Position numbers and translations under genes: made by a program
Source: Lagopus muta
Lineage: Eukaryota; Chordata; Aves; Galliformes; Phasianidae
Length of the DNA stretch: 64,000 nt
Assembly: GCF_023343835.1 (NCBI RefSeq)
Contig: NC_064435.1
Location: forward strand, 88,940,788 to 89,004,787
Reading direction: 5' to 3'
Shown here: piece by piece, positions 1 to 11,570 of the stretch
How the letters are laid out: each line of letters starts with the position of its first letter
Position numbering within the stretch: position 1 is the first letter of the stretch
Notes under the pieces: model-generated
The model's database searches: none
Seen by the model: only the letters and a program-made list of their open reading frames with translations
What the model was told of the DNA's origin: nothing

Positions 1-734
1 GAATGTGCCCCTGGCATATAGAAATTGTGGATATATTTATAGTTAAAAGAAAGAAATTTCAAATAAGGAATAGTTAGAGAAGCCATTTAAATAATAGTTT
101 AAACATTAAATGATATTCTGGAGAGCAGAATGTTATGAGAATTTGTTTTGGTTTTGGTTGATATCTGTGGGATCTCTATTAAAAAAAATAAAAGAAGATG
201 TTTAAAATACATATTATTCAATGAGAAAGTGAAAAGGTCTTGTTAAGATAAAAGAAAAAAATATCACATTACTGAATCACATTGTTTGTAGTCCCCTCCC
301 CATACACCAAATTTATCAATTTTTAATTGATATCAGCTGGGATTTATTTCTCTGTTATTAGTTTTGAGATTGTAAAATGAATTATCTTTATTGGTCTGAA
401 AAACAATTCTTTTAATTTCATATTATAAACTGTTCTTTCCTTCCCTTCTTTTATTTTTTTCCACTCTAATTCACTCCTAAAACCCTTAATGATTATTTCC
501 ATTCTAAATATCAACTATGATTCAATATAGGAATTTCAGTAGCTGTGTATATTTTTAAACTCGAACCTATTTTCTTTTGGGCTAATTACAAGGTTGAAAA
601 TAGACGAATCTCTCCTTTAGGATTTTTCACTTCTGTTCAGGTCCCACTACCCTCATGAAATTTCTGAACTGAAAATAGGAAGATTTCTAAACAGTGTTAG
701 CTACAATTATTGGAGTCCTGGGCCCTGGAAAGAC
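1..734. other. Unannotated AT-rich sequence
   Basis: No gene, repeat family or long open frame is recognised here. The stretch is AT-rich with short A runs (around 181-190) and a pyrimidine-rich patch at about 433-466. It reads as unique intergenic or intronic DNA. Confidence 0.5.
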
Positions 735-955
735 TCCCCAGAGCAGTGGTCACAGCATCAAGCTTGCTAGAATTCCAGAAGCATTTGGATAGCGTTCTCA
801 GACATAGAGCTTGAATTTGGGTAGTGATGTATGGAGCTGGGATTTGGACTCGATGGTCCCTGTGTTTTTATTCCAACTGGGGATATACTGCGATATACAG
901 TACTGTGATCTTCAAGATCCATTCCAACCCAAGTCTTTCTAGGATACTATGATTC
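735..955 (+). mobile_element. CR1 LINE 3' end, two tails in series
   Basis: This is a 5'-truncated CR1 3' untranslated end in sense orientation. The stretch from about 738 (CCAGAGCAGTGGTCACAGCA and onward) through 'GGATTTGGACTCGATGGTCC' and 'TTCCAACTGGGGATATACTG' matches, from memory, a common avian CR1 3' end. It is followed at once by a second tail-like block (about 905-955: GATCTTCAAGATCCATTCCA, then a degenerate ACTATGATTC octamer). The copy is clearly diverged and contains no coding sequence. Two CR1 tails therefore seem to lie end to end, either as two insertions or as one copy with a duplicated tail. Confidence 0.75.
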
Positions 956-1189
956 AGTTGTGATCTTTCGTTTCAAGAAGCTTCTTATGTACTGTCAAAT
1001 ACAATAGTTTCAGTAAGAAAACTCCAGTCAGGCAAATCTGTTGACTTGTTGTTTGCTTAGAAACAATGTACAGCACCACCAGTATATCACCAATGTAGCC
1101 TCAAGCTCCCAAAAAATTGCTCATACCACAAAACTGGCAAAATAGGAAGGAGCACTGGCAAGCTTTGCAAGAAGAAAGCTAGCAACCTC
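956..1189. other. Unannotated spacer between CR1 pieces
   Basis: No confident feature was found. The right part (from about 1075) may be a badly decayed extension of the next CR1 copy, but I could not align it by eye. The 69-codon minus-strand frame at 1087-1296 has no recognisable domain. Confidence 0.4.
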
Positions 1190-1653
1190 ATGTAAAGCAT
1201 TTGACTCTGTCTTGCATGACTTTTTGGTATCCAAATTGAAGAGATGAGGATTGACCTCTCAGTGGAAAAAGAAATTGGCTGGATGGTCGCACTCAAAGAG
1301 TTGCAGTAGCTCAGTGTTCAGGTAGAGAAGAGTTACAAGAGGTGTTTCTCAGGGTATTGGGATTGGCACCATTTAACACCCTTGTCAGTGATTTGGACAG
1401 TAGGATTGAGTAAATCCACAATAGATTTGTGAATGATAAGAGGTGTGTGAGGTGACTGATATGCAGGAGGGAAGGGATACTATCAAGAGGGTCCTGGATG
1501 CTCTGAAGAGGTGGACCAAGACCAGGTTGGATGGGGCTTTGCTCATACAGACCTAGTAGAAGTTGTCCCTGCCCATGGCAGGGGATTAAAAATAGATGAT
1601 CTTAAGGGTCTCTTCCAATCCAAACCATCCTAGAATTCTAATATTTTGTGATT
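1190..1653 (+). mobile_element. CR1 LINE, internally deleted RT-to-tail copy
   Basis: This is a sense-strand CR1 copy. From about 1198 the sequence decodes, with breaks, as the reverse-transcriptase segment around motif A (FDSVLHDFLVSKLKR-like), then a decayed GSVLGP-like block and a 'GISTIKRVLDALKRW'-type block up to about 1516. It then jumps straight into the 3' untranslated end ('AGGTTGGATGGGGCTTTGCT', 'CCTGCCCATGGCAGGGG', 'GATCTTAAGGGTCTCTTCCA'). It ends with a degenerate octamer at about 1630-1653. The C-terminal RT sequence and proximal 3' UTR expected between these blocks are missing, so the copy carries an internal deletion as well as 5' truncation. Stops and indels make it non-coding. 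Confidence 0.8.
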
Positions 1654-2994
1654 AATTTCTCTTCTCCCACATTTTAAATGCATTCAGAGAATGCAATGTC
1701 AAGTTGTCAAAAGTAAAATCTTTTATACACATTTCAGTTTTGGACTTGTTTATTTGGAATAGTTTATAAAGTACCCAATTATTTGTAACAGGGCTCCTTT
1801 TCCACAGAAAAGAAGTCTATGTTGTGCATAACTAATATCTATGCTTAATAATTTAGCCAAGGAAAACCTGAGGCCTGTTTGTAATGAGCTGAGAAGAAAA
1901 AGATAACAGATTTCAACAGTACAAGATTCAATTCACAAAACTCTAAATCTGAGAAGAATTAGATATAAGCTTAATTTCTGTCCTAAAATGGAGTGTCAGT
2001 TCTTGAGAAGTACTGGTTTTACCCTTCACTAGCATAATTAATGAAATACAAATTTTATTTAAATGGTAGTTATACAGTGGAATATATCATTTCAATAGTT
2101 ACACAGTTTCAGTCAGCACCTTGGAAAGGCATTCAATTTATTCCAATCTGTCTATTACTTATTGCCTTTATGACAAGCAGCAGTTAATATTGCTTAAATT
2201 AAATTCAGAAAAGCAAATTTCAAAATGTCTATGAAACTAAAAAATTGTGAACTAACAGTCGTAAGAAGTCCTGTATCTCAAAATCCTGTATGTTTAAACA
2301 ATATTGTTTTTGGCTAATGAAGAAATCCAAGCAAACCACTTCTGTTAGTCAATGTGGTCATAGAATTTAGCATGTTTTACCATATGCTCCCACCAAGATG
2401 ATAAATTTTTTTCACAGAATCTTTCAGTTGAAATTACTTAATGAATGAGGTAGATGAACATACCCCATGTGAACTGTCCTTCATTGATCACTATCTGTAT
2501 CTGTTCAGTATTACTAATTTTAAAGACAAAATCATTTCTATTTTGTTCAGACTGTTTTACTCAATATTGCCTGTATATCTTAAAATAAATATGTAAAGAA
2601 ATAACTCTTCTAATATCTGGATTCTCTGTACAAATCCAGTGCAATAGAAAACAACTAATAGTAGATACAAGACTTCTAAGTTAGTCAGGGACAGACTGGA
2701 AAATATCTTAATACATTATAAAAATCCCAAGAAAGAAAGTTAGAAGAGCTGTATTACAATTTTTAAAAGCAAAAGAATCCTATAAAGGGCAGTGGATCTT
2801 TAAAATAATTCGTGCTTAAAGAACAATACCGCACTGTGATAAAAACAAAAGAACTGACCAAAATGCAAATGACTGAGAACTACTTCACTTTTTTTGGAGA
2901 TGGAAAGAAGAAAAGAGTAAAAAAGTAAAAGATCTTCCCTATAGCAGCAAGAATAGACAAATGTGATTCGTATCACAAGACCAAGTCCTGCACT
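1654..2994. other. Unannotated AT-rich sequence
   Basis: Over 1.3 kb with no open frame worth calling, no recognised repeat and only short A/T runs. I see nothing functional in it. Confidence 0.5.
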
Positions 2995-3750
2995 TTGTTC
3001 ACAACAACCCCATACATTGCTGCAGGCTTGGGTCAGATTGTCTGGCAAGCTGCACAGAGGAAAAGGATCTGAGGGCGTTAAGTCAACAGCCAGCTGCACA
3101 TGAGCCAGCAGTGTGCTCATGTGGCCAAGTAGGTCAATGGCATCCTGGCTGGTATCAGAAATAATACAGTCAGCAGGACATGAGAAGGGGTCCTCCCTCT
3201 CTACTTGGCACTGGTGAGGCCACACCTCAAATAGTGTGTTAGTTTTTGGCCTCTCACTACAAGAAAGATAGTGAGGCTCTGGAGCATGTCCAGAGAAGGG
3301 AAATGAAGCTGGTGAGGGGTCTTGAGCACAAGTCTTATGAGGAGCAGTTGAGGGAACAGGTATTGTTTAGTCTGAAGGAGGGTCAGGGGAGACCTTTAGC
3401 CCTCTACAACCTTATAGCTCAACTACAGCCTGAAAGGAGTTTGTGGCTTGGTGTGGTTGTTGTCCTCTTCTCTCAGGTAACTTGTGATGAGAATTAATGG
3501 CCTCAAGTTGCACCCAGGCAGATTCAGGTTGAACGTTAGGGAAAATTTCCTCTCAGAAGAGTGGTGAGGTATTGGAATAGGCTGCCCAGGGATGGTGTAG
3601 TCATCATCCCTGGTGGTGTTCAAGAAAAACGTAGATATGGCAATGGGGCACTGGGTGTCATCATTTAGTAGGGATGGTGGTGATAACAGTTGGATTTCAC
3701 TGTAGAGGTCATTTCCAACCGTAGTGATTCAATGATTCTGTGTATGATTC
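2995..3750 (+). mobile_element. CR1 LINE, RT C-terminus plus 3' UTR
   Basis: This is a 5'-truncated CR1 in sense orientation covering the end of ORF2 and the 3' UTR. Around 3100-3120 the sense strand carries the 'MSQQCA' block; the frame at 3246-3497 reads HYKKDSEALEHVQRREMKLV followed by RGLEHKSYEEQLRE, the usual CR1 post-RT segment. Next come the 3' end hallmarks GGCTGCCCAGGGATGG (about 3581) and GAGGTCATTTCCAACCGTAG, and a tail of three octamer-like units ending near 3750. Several indels break the frame. The 141-codon minus frame at 2800-3225 is an antisense shadow. Divergence from the family consensus looks moderate to high. Confidence 0.88.
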
Positions 3751-4353
3751 CCTATTAATAGTATTCTTCTATTAAGTATAAGAAAAATAATAAAATCCAG
3801 AGCCATCACTAGAGAAAGTTTGTATCAGAATTAAAAACGAAAAATGTCTCCAAGACTCGAATATGTTCAAAACCAAGACATTACCATTATTGCTTGCCGT
3901 ATTTTCCTCTTCACTATTTGTAGGTCTGAAAATCCCTATCTGATTTGAAATTTTAATTTGTTCATCTCTAGTAATTTAAAAATCCTGGCAGCTGTCAAAA
4001 ATCATATCCAAATAAGAGGTGAGATTAAGAGACAATATCCTGGACGTGTTACTTTTAGATTAAAGGACACCCACAACTGTCCAGAAAAAACGAAGTATCT
4101 CAAAAGATCATAGATAAAATATTCTGTGGAACAGTCACATGTAACTGGCAACAGCACCAGCTCAAACATTAGTCTGTTCCCATGGATAGACTAGGCAACT
4201 CAAATACCTCAAATAAGAGATTATTTACTTATGGAGGGATGTGGAAGGGACTTAGATGAAAGGGTCAGAAAGGGTCTGAGAACTGTTGCTGCCCATCTAA
4301 AGCAGAATCTAGTTACACTGTTTACATGTTATAACAAAGCAGTGTGGGTGAAG
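3751..4353. other. Unannotated sequence between CR1 copies
   Basis: AT-rich sequence with no recognised gene or repeat family. It separates a plus-strand CR1 tail from a minus-strand CR1 tail. Confidence 0.5.
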
Positions 4354-4575
4354 TCCATAGAATGGACTGGAAGAGATCTTTAAGACCATCTAGCTTCAAC
4401 CCCCTGCCTTTGGCAAGGTTGCCAACCACTCGATCAGGCTCCTCAGTGCTCCTTCCAACCTCGCCTCGACTGCCTCCATGGATTGGATATCTATAATTTC
4501 TCTGGGAACCTCTGCCAGTGCCTCACCATCTTCTAAGTAAAAAATTCTTCCTATTTAAAGAATTTCTGTCTAGCT
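4354..4575 (-). mobile_element. CR1 LINE 3' end
   Basis: This is a minus-strand CR1 3' UTR fragment. In plus-strand reading it begins with a remnant of the tail (CATAGAATGGACTGGAAGAG) and continues with the typical block 'CTTCAACCCCCTGCCTTTGG', 'CAACCACTCGATCAGGCTCC' and 'GCCTCCATGGATTGG'. It fades out after 'TTCTTCCTATTTAAAGAATT'. Only one degenerate octamer is left, so the copy is old. It has no coding part. Confidence 0.78.
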
Positions 4576-7071
4576 ATCCTAAGGTTACTCTGTGCACAGA
4601 AAGCCAACCTGTTTCTGTTTATTTTTTGTTTTGTCTCCATCTTAGACAGGGGATCTAGTAAAAAATACCATGTTTTTTCTCTAGGCCACATTTCAAATTT
4701 CCTTGTGCAGAAAGTAAGAGTACATCACACCTAGACCGTGGTGGGTAGGTGCCCTGCAGCCTGGCATGGACTTGAGGAATGCCTCTATGCCTGCTGCTTG
4801 GAGTGCAGCCCAAGTGATGCAAAGAAGCAGCAGTCTGAAATTGGCAGCACAGCCTAACAAAGGCAGGAGCCTTGCGTCTGGAAAGTTAGGAGCAGATAGT
4901 AAGCACAGGGAGAGTTTTCTCCTCCCCCAGCCAGTGCAGGCAACTGAATGTCACCAGCATGTGCGGCAGTTGCCTGCAGCTCTTGCATTCAATTCAGTTG
5001 CGCTAAAATGTCAAGCAGGATCTTTGCCATTGGCATAAACATTTTAGAGATGCTTCAGGGAATACACTTCAGTGTGTACATTTCTGCTACTTCTTGTCTT
5101 GCAACAGAGGAAAGATCCCTCGGAAACAAACACAGTCTGTGACTTGTAGTGCAAAGTAGGTTTTCAGCTGCGAACAGATGAGGGTTTGGAAGGGAGGGGA
5201 GGAGAGGTGTCAAGATCTAAGAACCTAGAGAAAGGTCAGACATTTCCCTTAAACATGCAGCTCTTTGAGAACAAACCAAGTGCCACACGGCACTCTTAAA
5301 TTATATATAAAACATTGTTTTGCAGCATTTGTAATTTCATATCCAAAATTCCCCAGCAGAAGACAGTCGTATAGGTCCCTAAAGTGGCTGGGAGATTTCA
5401 AGGTCATACACAGTGTGAAGAAAAATGCTTCCCTTTAGCTTTTTCCATGTCTGTCAGAGTGGTGATTAAATTAAATGGGAGAAGACAACTAAGGAGCATT
5501 CCAAGAATATCACATTTTGTAGCTGCATGGCTTGTGTGAGATACTGTTCTAAACAATCTAAACAATCACTATTCCCCCTCTTGTTAAATCTAGTAGCCTC
5601 TGAAATACTGCATTATGTCCTACGTTCCATGAGTGCAAAGTGATACTGAAAAGGATCAAACTAATAAATGAACACCTGATTTTCACAATCAATAGAATTC
5701 AGCAAGGGAGAAATATCATGGCAATGGTCTGCAGTTTTCCTCGCACAATTAGATAACCTTCAATTTAAGAAGACTGAGATGCATAGCTTTATACAGACTC
5801 TCTCTTTCCATTCCAGCTCTTTTCTTAGACAACAAATTATACATACATACATGCCCATAAGGGATTGTGATGGTCTGAAAAGATAGCAAACCTCCTTTTC
5901 TCTTAATCTCTTCTACAAGATGCATATGACTGCAGCAGAGTTATTGAAAGCTATGAGCTATATGGGGCTATATATAAGCCTAATAAGTGTAGTCATCTCA
6001 CAATTTGAACGTAGAAAAAAGCACATAATGTAGCTAACTCATACATCCTTCTCTTTACACTCACATACCATTTCCTTTTATTCTTAGTGATGCATGGAAG
6101 CAATGAAGAGAAATGCTAACAAAATACAAGCATAGAGTTTTGTAAATTCTTGTCTCAGACTACATATTATTGTCATTAAGAACCATATAGTTTACAGAAA
6201 AGCTCCTCTGATTTTTTCCTCATTTTTTGCTATTGTGGCAGGAATGAAAAATATTTAAAGTGACAAACTGCTTTTTCATTTGTGGCCTCATACAACTGTT
6301 GAAAGACACTTAAATAAAGACCCTTTCCCCCCTAATTCTGGCAGATACAACAGATTGAGACATCACTAGACAACTACTAGAATGAAGTAATTAAACATTA
6401 TAATGTGCAAAGAGCATTTTAGAGGCAGCAATTAGATCACTCAAATTAGATGTTTTGTTTGCTCAAACATGTCTGTTAATCCGAGAGAACAAAAGGCTTC
6501 ATTTACAAACAATGCAGCATCAGACTTTCAAAGCACATTGCTAGAACATGGTGGACTGCTGCCCGTAGACAGCATATAGATAGATATTTATATACCAAAT
6601 ATATCCACTTGTTTTTTTCCTTTTTCTATGTGTACCCAGAAGGTAAAAACAGCAGAGACCTGCCACAGTCTTCTGAGCCCAACATTGGCACACCACCAGG
6701 TTGCACCCATTTACTCTGCTTCTTGGTATGAGCAGCGGTTGCTCAAATGCCATGTATGGGCCCTACCTTGGGCTGGATCCAGTTTCTCAAATGCAAGACA
6801 ATAATGCATCAGCAGTACGACATGAACCGATCTGATCTGCTTGTTTATCTTTTGAAATTTCACTTGTAAGCATTTTGTTCTGAGCTTATATGTTTCAATT
6901 TTAACTTATTGTTTCTGAAGCTTTCCTGTTCAACACCTTGAAAATTGAAGTCTTTGGGTCTGGACACAAGAAGAAAAAAAAGCAATATGATCATCCTTTT
7001 AAAATAATAATAATAAAATAAAATTGATATTGTTCTTCTGTTATGTTTTAAAGAACAGCTTAACGCCATTT
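4576..7071. other. Unannotated sequence, about 2.5 kb
   Basis: No gene is recognised. A somewhat GC-richer patch at 4740-5040 holds overlapping plus-strand frames of 90 and 64 codons with no known domain, which I treat as chance. A short (ATAC)n run lies at about 5839-5853 and an (ATA)n run at 7001-7023. The 6130-6480 part is AT-rich with several ATTA cores but no clear element. Confidence 0.45.
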
Positions 7072-7505
7072 AGCTCACTCTGAAAGTAATGCCCCCTACG
7101 TATTTCTGTGGAAACTACAGCAGATACAAAGATCACAATAGCATTATTTGATAGAGCAAATTCTCAGCTACGAAACACTATTTTTCAACATAGTCACCAA
7201 CATTAGCTATGCAATAAACAAGACCTTGCATTATGTGCTTATAAAAATCTGCACCAATGGACGTGACATACTGTTGCCATTGACTCACTGTGCTCACATC
7301 CACTCTTTGGTCTCCATCAACATCCAGCAAGCACTGATGAGTGTTAATGGTTGTAATTATTTCCACACTGAGGAATCCAATGACGCACCTCCGCTTCATA
7401 TTCACTTCCATGTCAGAAGCCGTTTTGTCAGACTGCCCCCTCTGCTGCCACCTGCCAAATGGCAACAAAATGTAATGGAATATTGGACCAAAGGTCACTT
7501 TCAAA
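7072..7505 (-). mobile_element. Mariner-type DNA transposon, internally deleted copy 1
   Basis: This is a Tc1/mariner element with transposase sense on the minus strand. The plus-strand left end reads CTCTGAAAGTAATGCC (from 7077), the terminal repeat I recall for the galliform mariner (galluhop/Mariner1_GG). It is followed by about 100 bp of 3' flank with 'CGAAACACTATTTTTCAACA'. On the minus strand the coding remnant keeps the N-terminal helix-turn-helix part (VDVSTVSQW) fused to the C-terminal end (ADFYKHIMQGLVYCIANVGD followed by YVEK and a stop). The whole DDD catalytic core is absent. No matching inverted repeat is visible at the right end, so that boundary is approximate. It shares its layout with copy 2 at 26697-27135. 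Confidence 0.85.
7178..7411 (-). pseudogene. Mariner transposase remnant: HTH joined to C-terminus
   Basis: From the methionine at 7411 (MEVNMKRRCVIGFL) the minus strand stays open for 77 codons to a stop at 7178-7180; the frame extends upstream to 7552. Residues 1-45 match the mariner DNA-binding helix-turn-helix (RRCVIGFLSVEIITTINTHQ, then VDVSTVSQW). Residues about 55-77 match the extreme C-terminus of the transposase. The roughly 270 residues expected between them, including the catalytic aspartates, are missing, so it cannot transpose DNA. In copy 2 the equivalent reading frame shifts at the junction; here a shorter junction leaves it open. The simplest view is a fossil; a DNA-binding micropeptide is only a remote possibility. 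Confidence 0.7.
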
Positions 7506-10500
7506 AAAGTAAAATAATTAGTAAAATTAGTAAAGTAAAAAAAAGCAGACATAACATACTGACTTCAAAGTTGCTCTTTGACAATGCTTTATACACTCTA
7601 TATCTTAAGTAAGAAAGTGTTTTCTTAATGAAAATCTCTGAAAAACCATCCAAAAATCTTAATTATAGTTTACACTAACTATTGTAATTAAGCACCAAGA
7701 AAGTTGTTCACATAATATAAGCTGAGTGTATTCACAGGTTAAAACATATGAACAACAGAGCGTGGGACTCATTCAGGAACAGAATATTGCAGAATGCTGA
7801 GACAGGAATGACTAAATTTGGCATTGGTCAGAAATTTCTTACAAAACACCATCAGAGCACTAAGTCACGATTATAATATTCTGCTATTTACAAATCATCC
7901 AATGAATCTCCAATGAAGCTTGAAAACTGAAAATGTTTCACATGTCCATTATTTTAGTCACCAGAGACAGATGCTGGGTAAGTAAATCATGTGCATTGTC
8001 AGCTAGGTGCACATTGAGAGTGGAAAAAGTCCAGACCCAGTCCCATTTAAATCACTAGCATCTTTTACACTGATTTCTGTTCAGCTAGAACTAGATGCTG
8101 AGTATATTTTCTTTGAAATCAAGGTTATTCTGAATGATCTGTGCCTTCTAGGTACTGCAGGAATAAGTACAGAAGCAATGATCAATGGGGCCATTTATAA
8201 ATAATGTTGCTGAGCTTGTTTCCAGGAGGAAGTCTCTCTTTGTTTCTTCTTTCTTTCTACTAGTGAATAGCTTTTGCTAAAGCTGCAAAGAACATCCTGG
8301 AGCACAGCAGGACATACCTTTCAAAGGATTAGCAGTTTTTAGAGCAGGTACCTCAGCTGGCTTAGACATGTTTTAGTCCTAAATAGTCTCTTATGCCAAC
8401 AGGAACTTTGCAGAGGGAGAAAAAAGATTTTCCCTTTGTTTCTTATTTTCAGCCAGGAACCGGTTGCAGATGTATAATATGATTATTGCCAAGGTTGATT
8501 CACTGCCTTTCAGCAACACAGGTAAAACTAAAACACTGTAGATCGTGCAGAAAGAAAAAAGCTGAGATGTGCTTCCTCCACTCACATACAGGAGAGGATG
8601 AAAGAGAGGGACAACTCTTGTTGGTCTGACTTGCAACGCTGCTTGCATAATGTTGATCTTGGAAGAGGTCAGCTCTCTGAGAAATAATTCATTCTCCTCA
8701 CAACTTAATGTCTGCCTCTGTAGCATCAATCAGGGCTTTGACACAGAAAAATGAGCTAGCAGGACCAGGGCAGTTCCATCAAAGCCACAGAACAGATCAG
8801 GTGTTGTAACAATCTTGCCTATACCTAATCCCAGATTGTCATAAATAGGTTATACAGTATTCCTATCTAATTGTCCTTGTATATCCCAGTGGCTTGGGAA
8901 TGGGAACAATCTTTTCTATTACAGAGGAGTGTAACTAGCAGGAAAAAGCCAATTCACTTCCCTCAAGGAAAAGCAGTCAATCCACTCATTCACTAGAATC
9001 TTAGAAGAACTCACAACAGAAGAATTGAAAGAAATTATGAAGAAAAGTGAAGTGAAAGCAGTAAAGAACACTTGGTTCCACCTGTGTCCCAGGAGCTATC
9101 TGGAGCCATAGAGCAAAAGCAGGATCTGCATTCCCTCCAAGATTCTTGCTGGGTACCATTGCTCTTTCTGTGATGGGCAGATTTGGCAGTTATTCTGGCA
9201 CCAAAACAAACCTCGCTTTGGGTGATGTTTACCCCTCCAGCTGCAGTGTATGATCCTGAGAGATACTGTGAATGCCCTGCTGGTGAGTATAATTGGCCTC
9301 TTGAGGAGGGGAATCAAGCAAAGAATACTCATAAAAACATAGCACATGCTCCAATTTGCCACATTCTCAGGGCTGCCACAAGAACATCAGTATAATGTCA
9401 GCTCATGTGACTATGAGCATAATACTGCAGCCCTTAAATCATAAGGTCCTGTCTCACCCTTTGAGCATATATGCAGAGTTCAGCATTTATCTAGCATTTA
9501 TCAGCACTATGAGAGCTCAGCAAAATATAAAGCCCTTTCCCTTATTTGTATGCATATGTTCTTTATTTACATTTCTTCTCATGTGATTGTCAGACATCAA
9601 TATTCATTGCAGTAGCTGGGGGGAGGCAGGGAAAAAGGAGAATGAATGCATCATTACATATTATTATTGCTTACTATAGTAACTCACCACTGAAGCTTCC
9701 TTTCCTGATTTAAGCCAAGCAAGTCAAACGGATTAAGAGCAGCTGACAAAACCAAACCAAAGCCATTGGACTATGATGAAAACCAAGGAAGATTATTAAT
9801 GTGCTTCAGGTAAAGGAGAAAGATGCAATTATAAGATTCAAGGAAAATAAGGCATAAAAAAACCTGCACTGAAAGTCAAATCCTTTGAAATGATTTAATT
9901 TAATAAATTCTCCTATCACTTGAAGTTTAAAAGATTCACAGCAAACATCATTGCTTGCCAGAAAAGCTTTGACAGAACAGGCTTTGAAATATTCATCATC
10001 TAACTCCAAGGGTACAGTAAGAACTAGAAATAATGTGTTGTTTCTTTTTCTTTTTTTGTAAAGGCAGCTTTAAAAGAGACCACTATTACTCTGACAGTGC
10101 ATTTCAAGGAAATAAAAAAGAAATGAGATTATTTTATTTCTTTTTTCCTCCTCTTTTGAAAAAGTGTTCTGTAATCTTGATCTCAGTACAGTAAGTACAC
10201 TGAACTGCTTCCTCTGTGTGAAAGATGTGCACTAGGATTTATTTTACTCTGATCAAAAACAGATGAGATGCACCTGCAAGAGACTGAGAAAATCAACAGT
10301 GTCTGCAAGAAATACCAACATAGAAGAATTCATAGGTACGACAAAAGAAGGAGGAGAATACTGGAAGGATCTGATGATAAACTCCTCTGTAACAAATGGA
10401 ACCCCTATATTTAGAGAGCTTTTATTAACTGGTTGGGGAGGGATGGGCTAATTGAGTGCCTGAAACACTTCCACTCTATCTTGTTGGTGTTTAATACCAT

Positions 10501-10889
10501 TTGGATTACAGCAGGCTGTGCTACAATGCAAACAAGAGCCTGGATCTCTCTGCTCTAGCAATTGCACAAACAAGCCTTCATTCCTATAAGTCTGACTGGC
10601 TGAAGACTCTTGTGTCATCTGCAATATTTTTTTAAGTGTTAAGATTTCTTGAATCATGACAGCAAGGGTTAATCACTGTTCAGCAGACCTGAATTTCCTT
10701 CTGAACATTCTATGACACGGAGCCTGCTCAATTCAACCAACTTCAGAAAAAAAGTCAACACATTTAATACCTTTTTTCTTGCCTCGGTGTTTAATAGTAA
10801 TGACAGATCTCGAGATGCTCAGACCTCAGATTTGGAGGATCATGACTTGGGAAGCAGTGACTTCCTAACATTGTAAGGCAACAAATTTG
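7506..10889. other. Unannotated sequence, about 3.4 kb
   Basis: No exon or repeat family is recognised. Frames of 65-112 codons (for example 8391-8729 minus and 9096-9362 minus) have no known domain. T-rich patches occur near 10038-10055 and 10130-10157. I treat it as unique non-coding DNA. Confidence 0.45.
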
Positions 10890-11570
10890 AACATTCGTTA
10901 AGTCCATAGGGTTTGATGGGATTCATCCCAGAGCTCTGAAGGAAGTAGGCCTTATATCTGGACACCTCTTAACAGTTTGCCTAAGCCAATGGGAACTGGG
11001 AGGTGCTTTTTGCTTCCTGGAGGGATGAGAGGCCTTGCAGAGGGATTTAGATGCATGGGAGCATTGGGCCATCATCAGTACCATGAAGTGCAACAAAGCA
11101 AAATGTCGATGCTACACCTGGGATGGAGCCATGCTGAACACAGGCAGAGGCTGGGGGATGAGTGGTTGGAGAGCAGCTCAGCAGAGAGGGACCTGGGGGT
11201 GCAAGTGACAGCAGCTCAGCAGGAGCCATTGGTCTGCCTGGCAGCCAAGGGGCAAATCACGTTTGGGGTGCATTAAACACAGTTCAGCCAGCTGATCGAA
11301 AAGTGTGGTTATCCCACTGTATTTAATGATGATGCAGCCTCATTTTGAATATTGTGTGCATTTCTGAGCTCCACGGTATAAAAAGGGTGTTAAAAACCTT
11401 GAAAGCTTCCAGAGGAAGCACCAAAGCAGGTAACAGTGCTGCCAGGTATGTCCTGTGAGGAAAGACTGAGGACACTTGGGCTGTACAGTCTGGAGGAGAG
11501 GAGGCTCAGAGGTGACCTTGATGCTCTCCACTACTCCCTGAGGGGGGGCGCAGAGGGTCCACCTGCCTCA
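10890..11570 (+). mobile_element. CR1 LINE, internally deleted, 3' end missing
   Basis: This is a sense-strand CR1 copy. It opens with the start of the RT region (SIGFDGIHPRALKEVG-like at about 10897-10950). It then jumps to the post-catalytic segment (MSMLHLGWSHAEHRQRLGDE, then WLESSSAERDLGVQVTAAQQ, in the frame at 10977-11276). After a frameshift it continues as RLRTLGLYSLEERRLRGDLD (11436-11531). The palm motifs (SKAFD, PQG, FADD) are deleted, and the 3' UTR and octamer tail are not present. Similarity stops near 11550-11570, so the right end is approximate. The copy is doubly defective. Confidence 0.82.

Noticed and set aside
2800..3225. 141-codon minus-strand frame
   Set aside because: It overlaps a plus-strand CR1 in antisense and has no domain.
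7148..7612. 154-codon plus-strand open frame
   Set aside because: It is antisense to the mariner transposase remnant; its residues carry no recognised domain.
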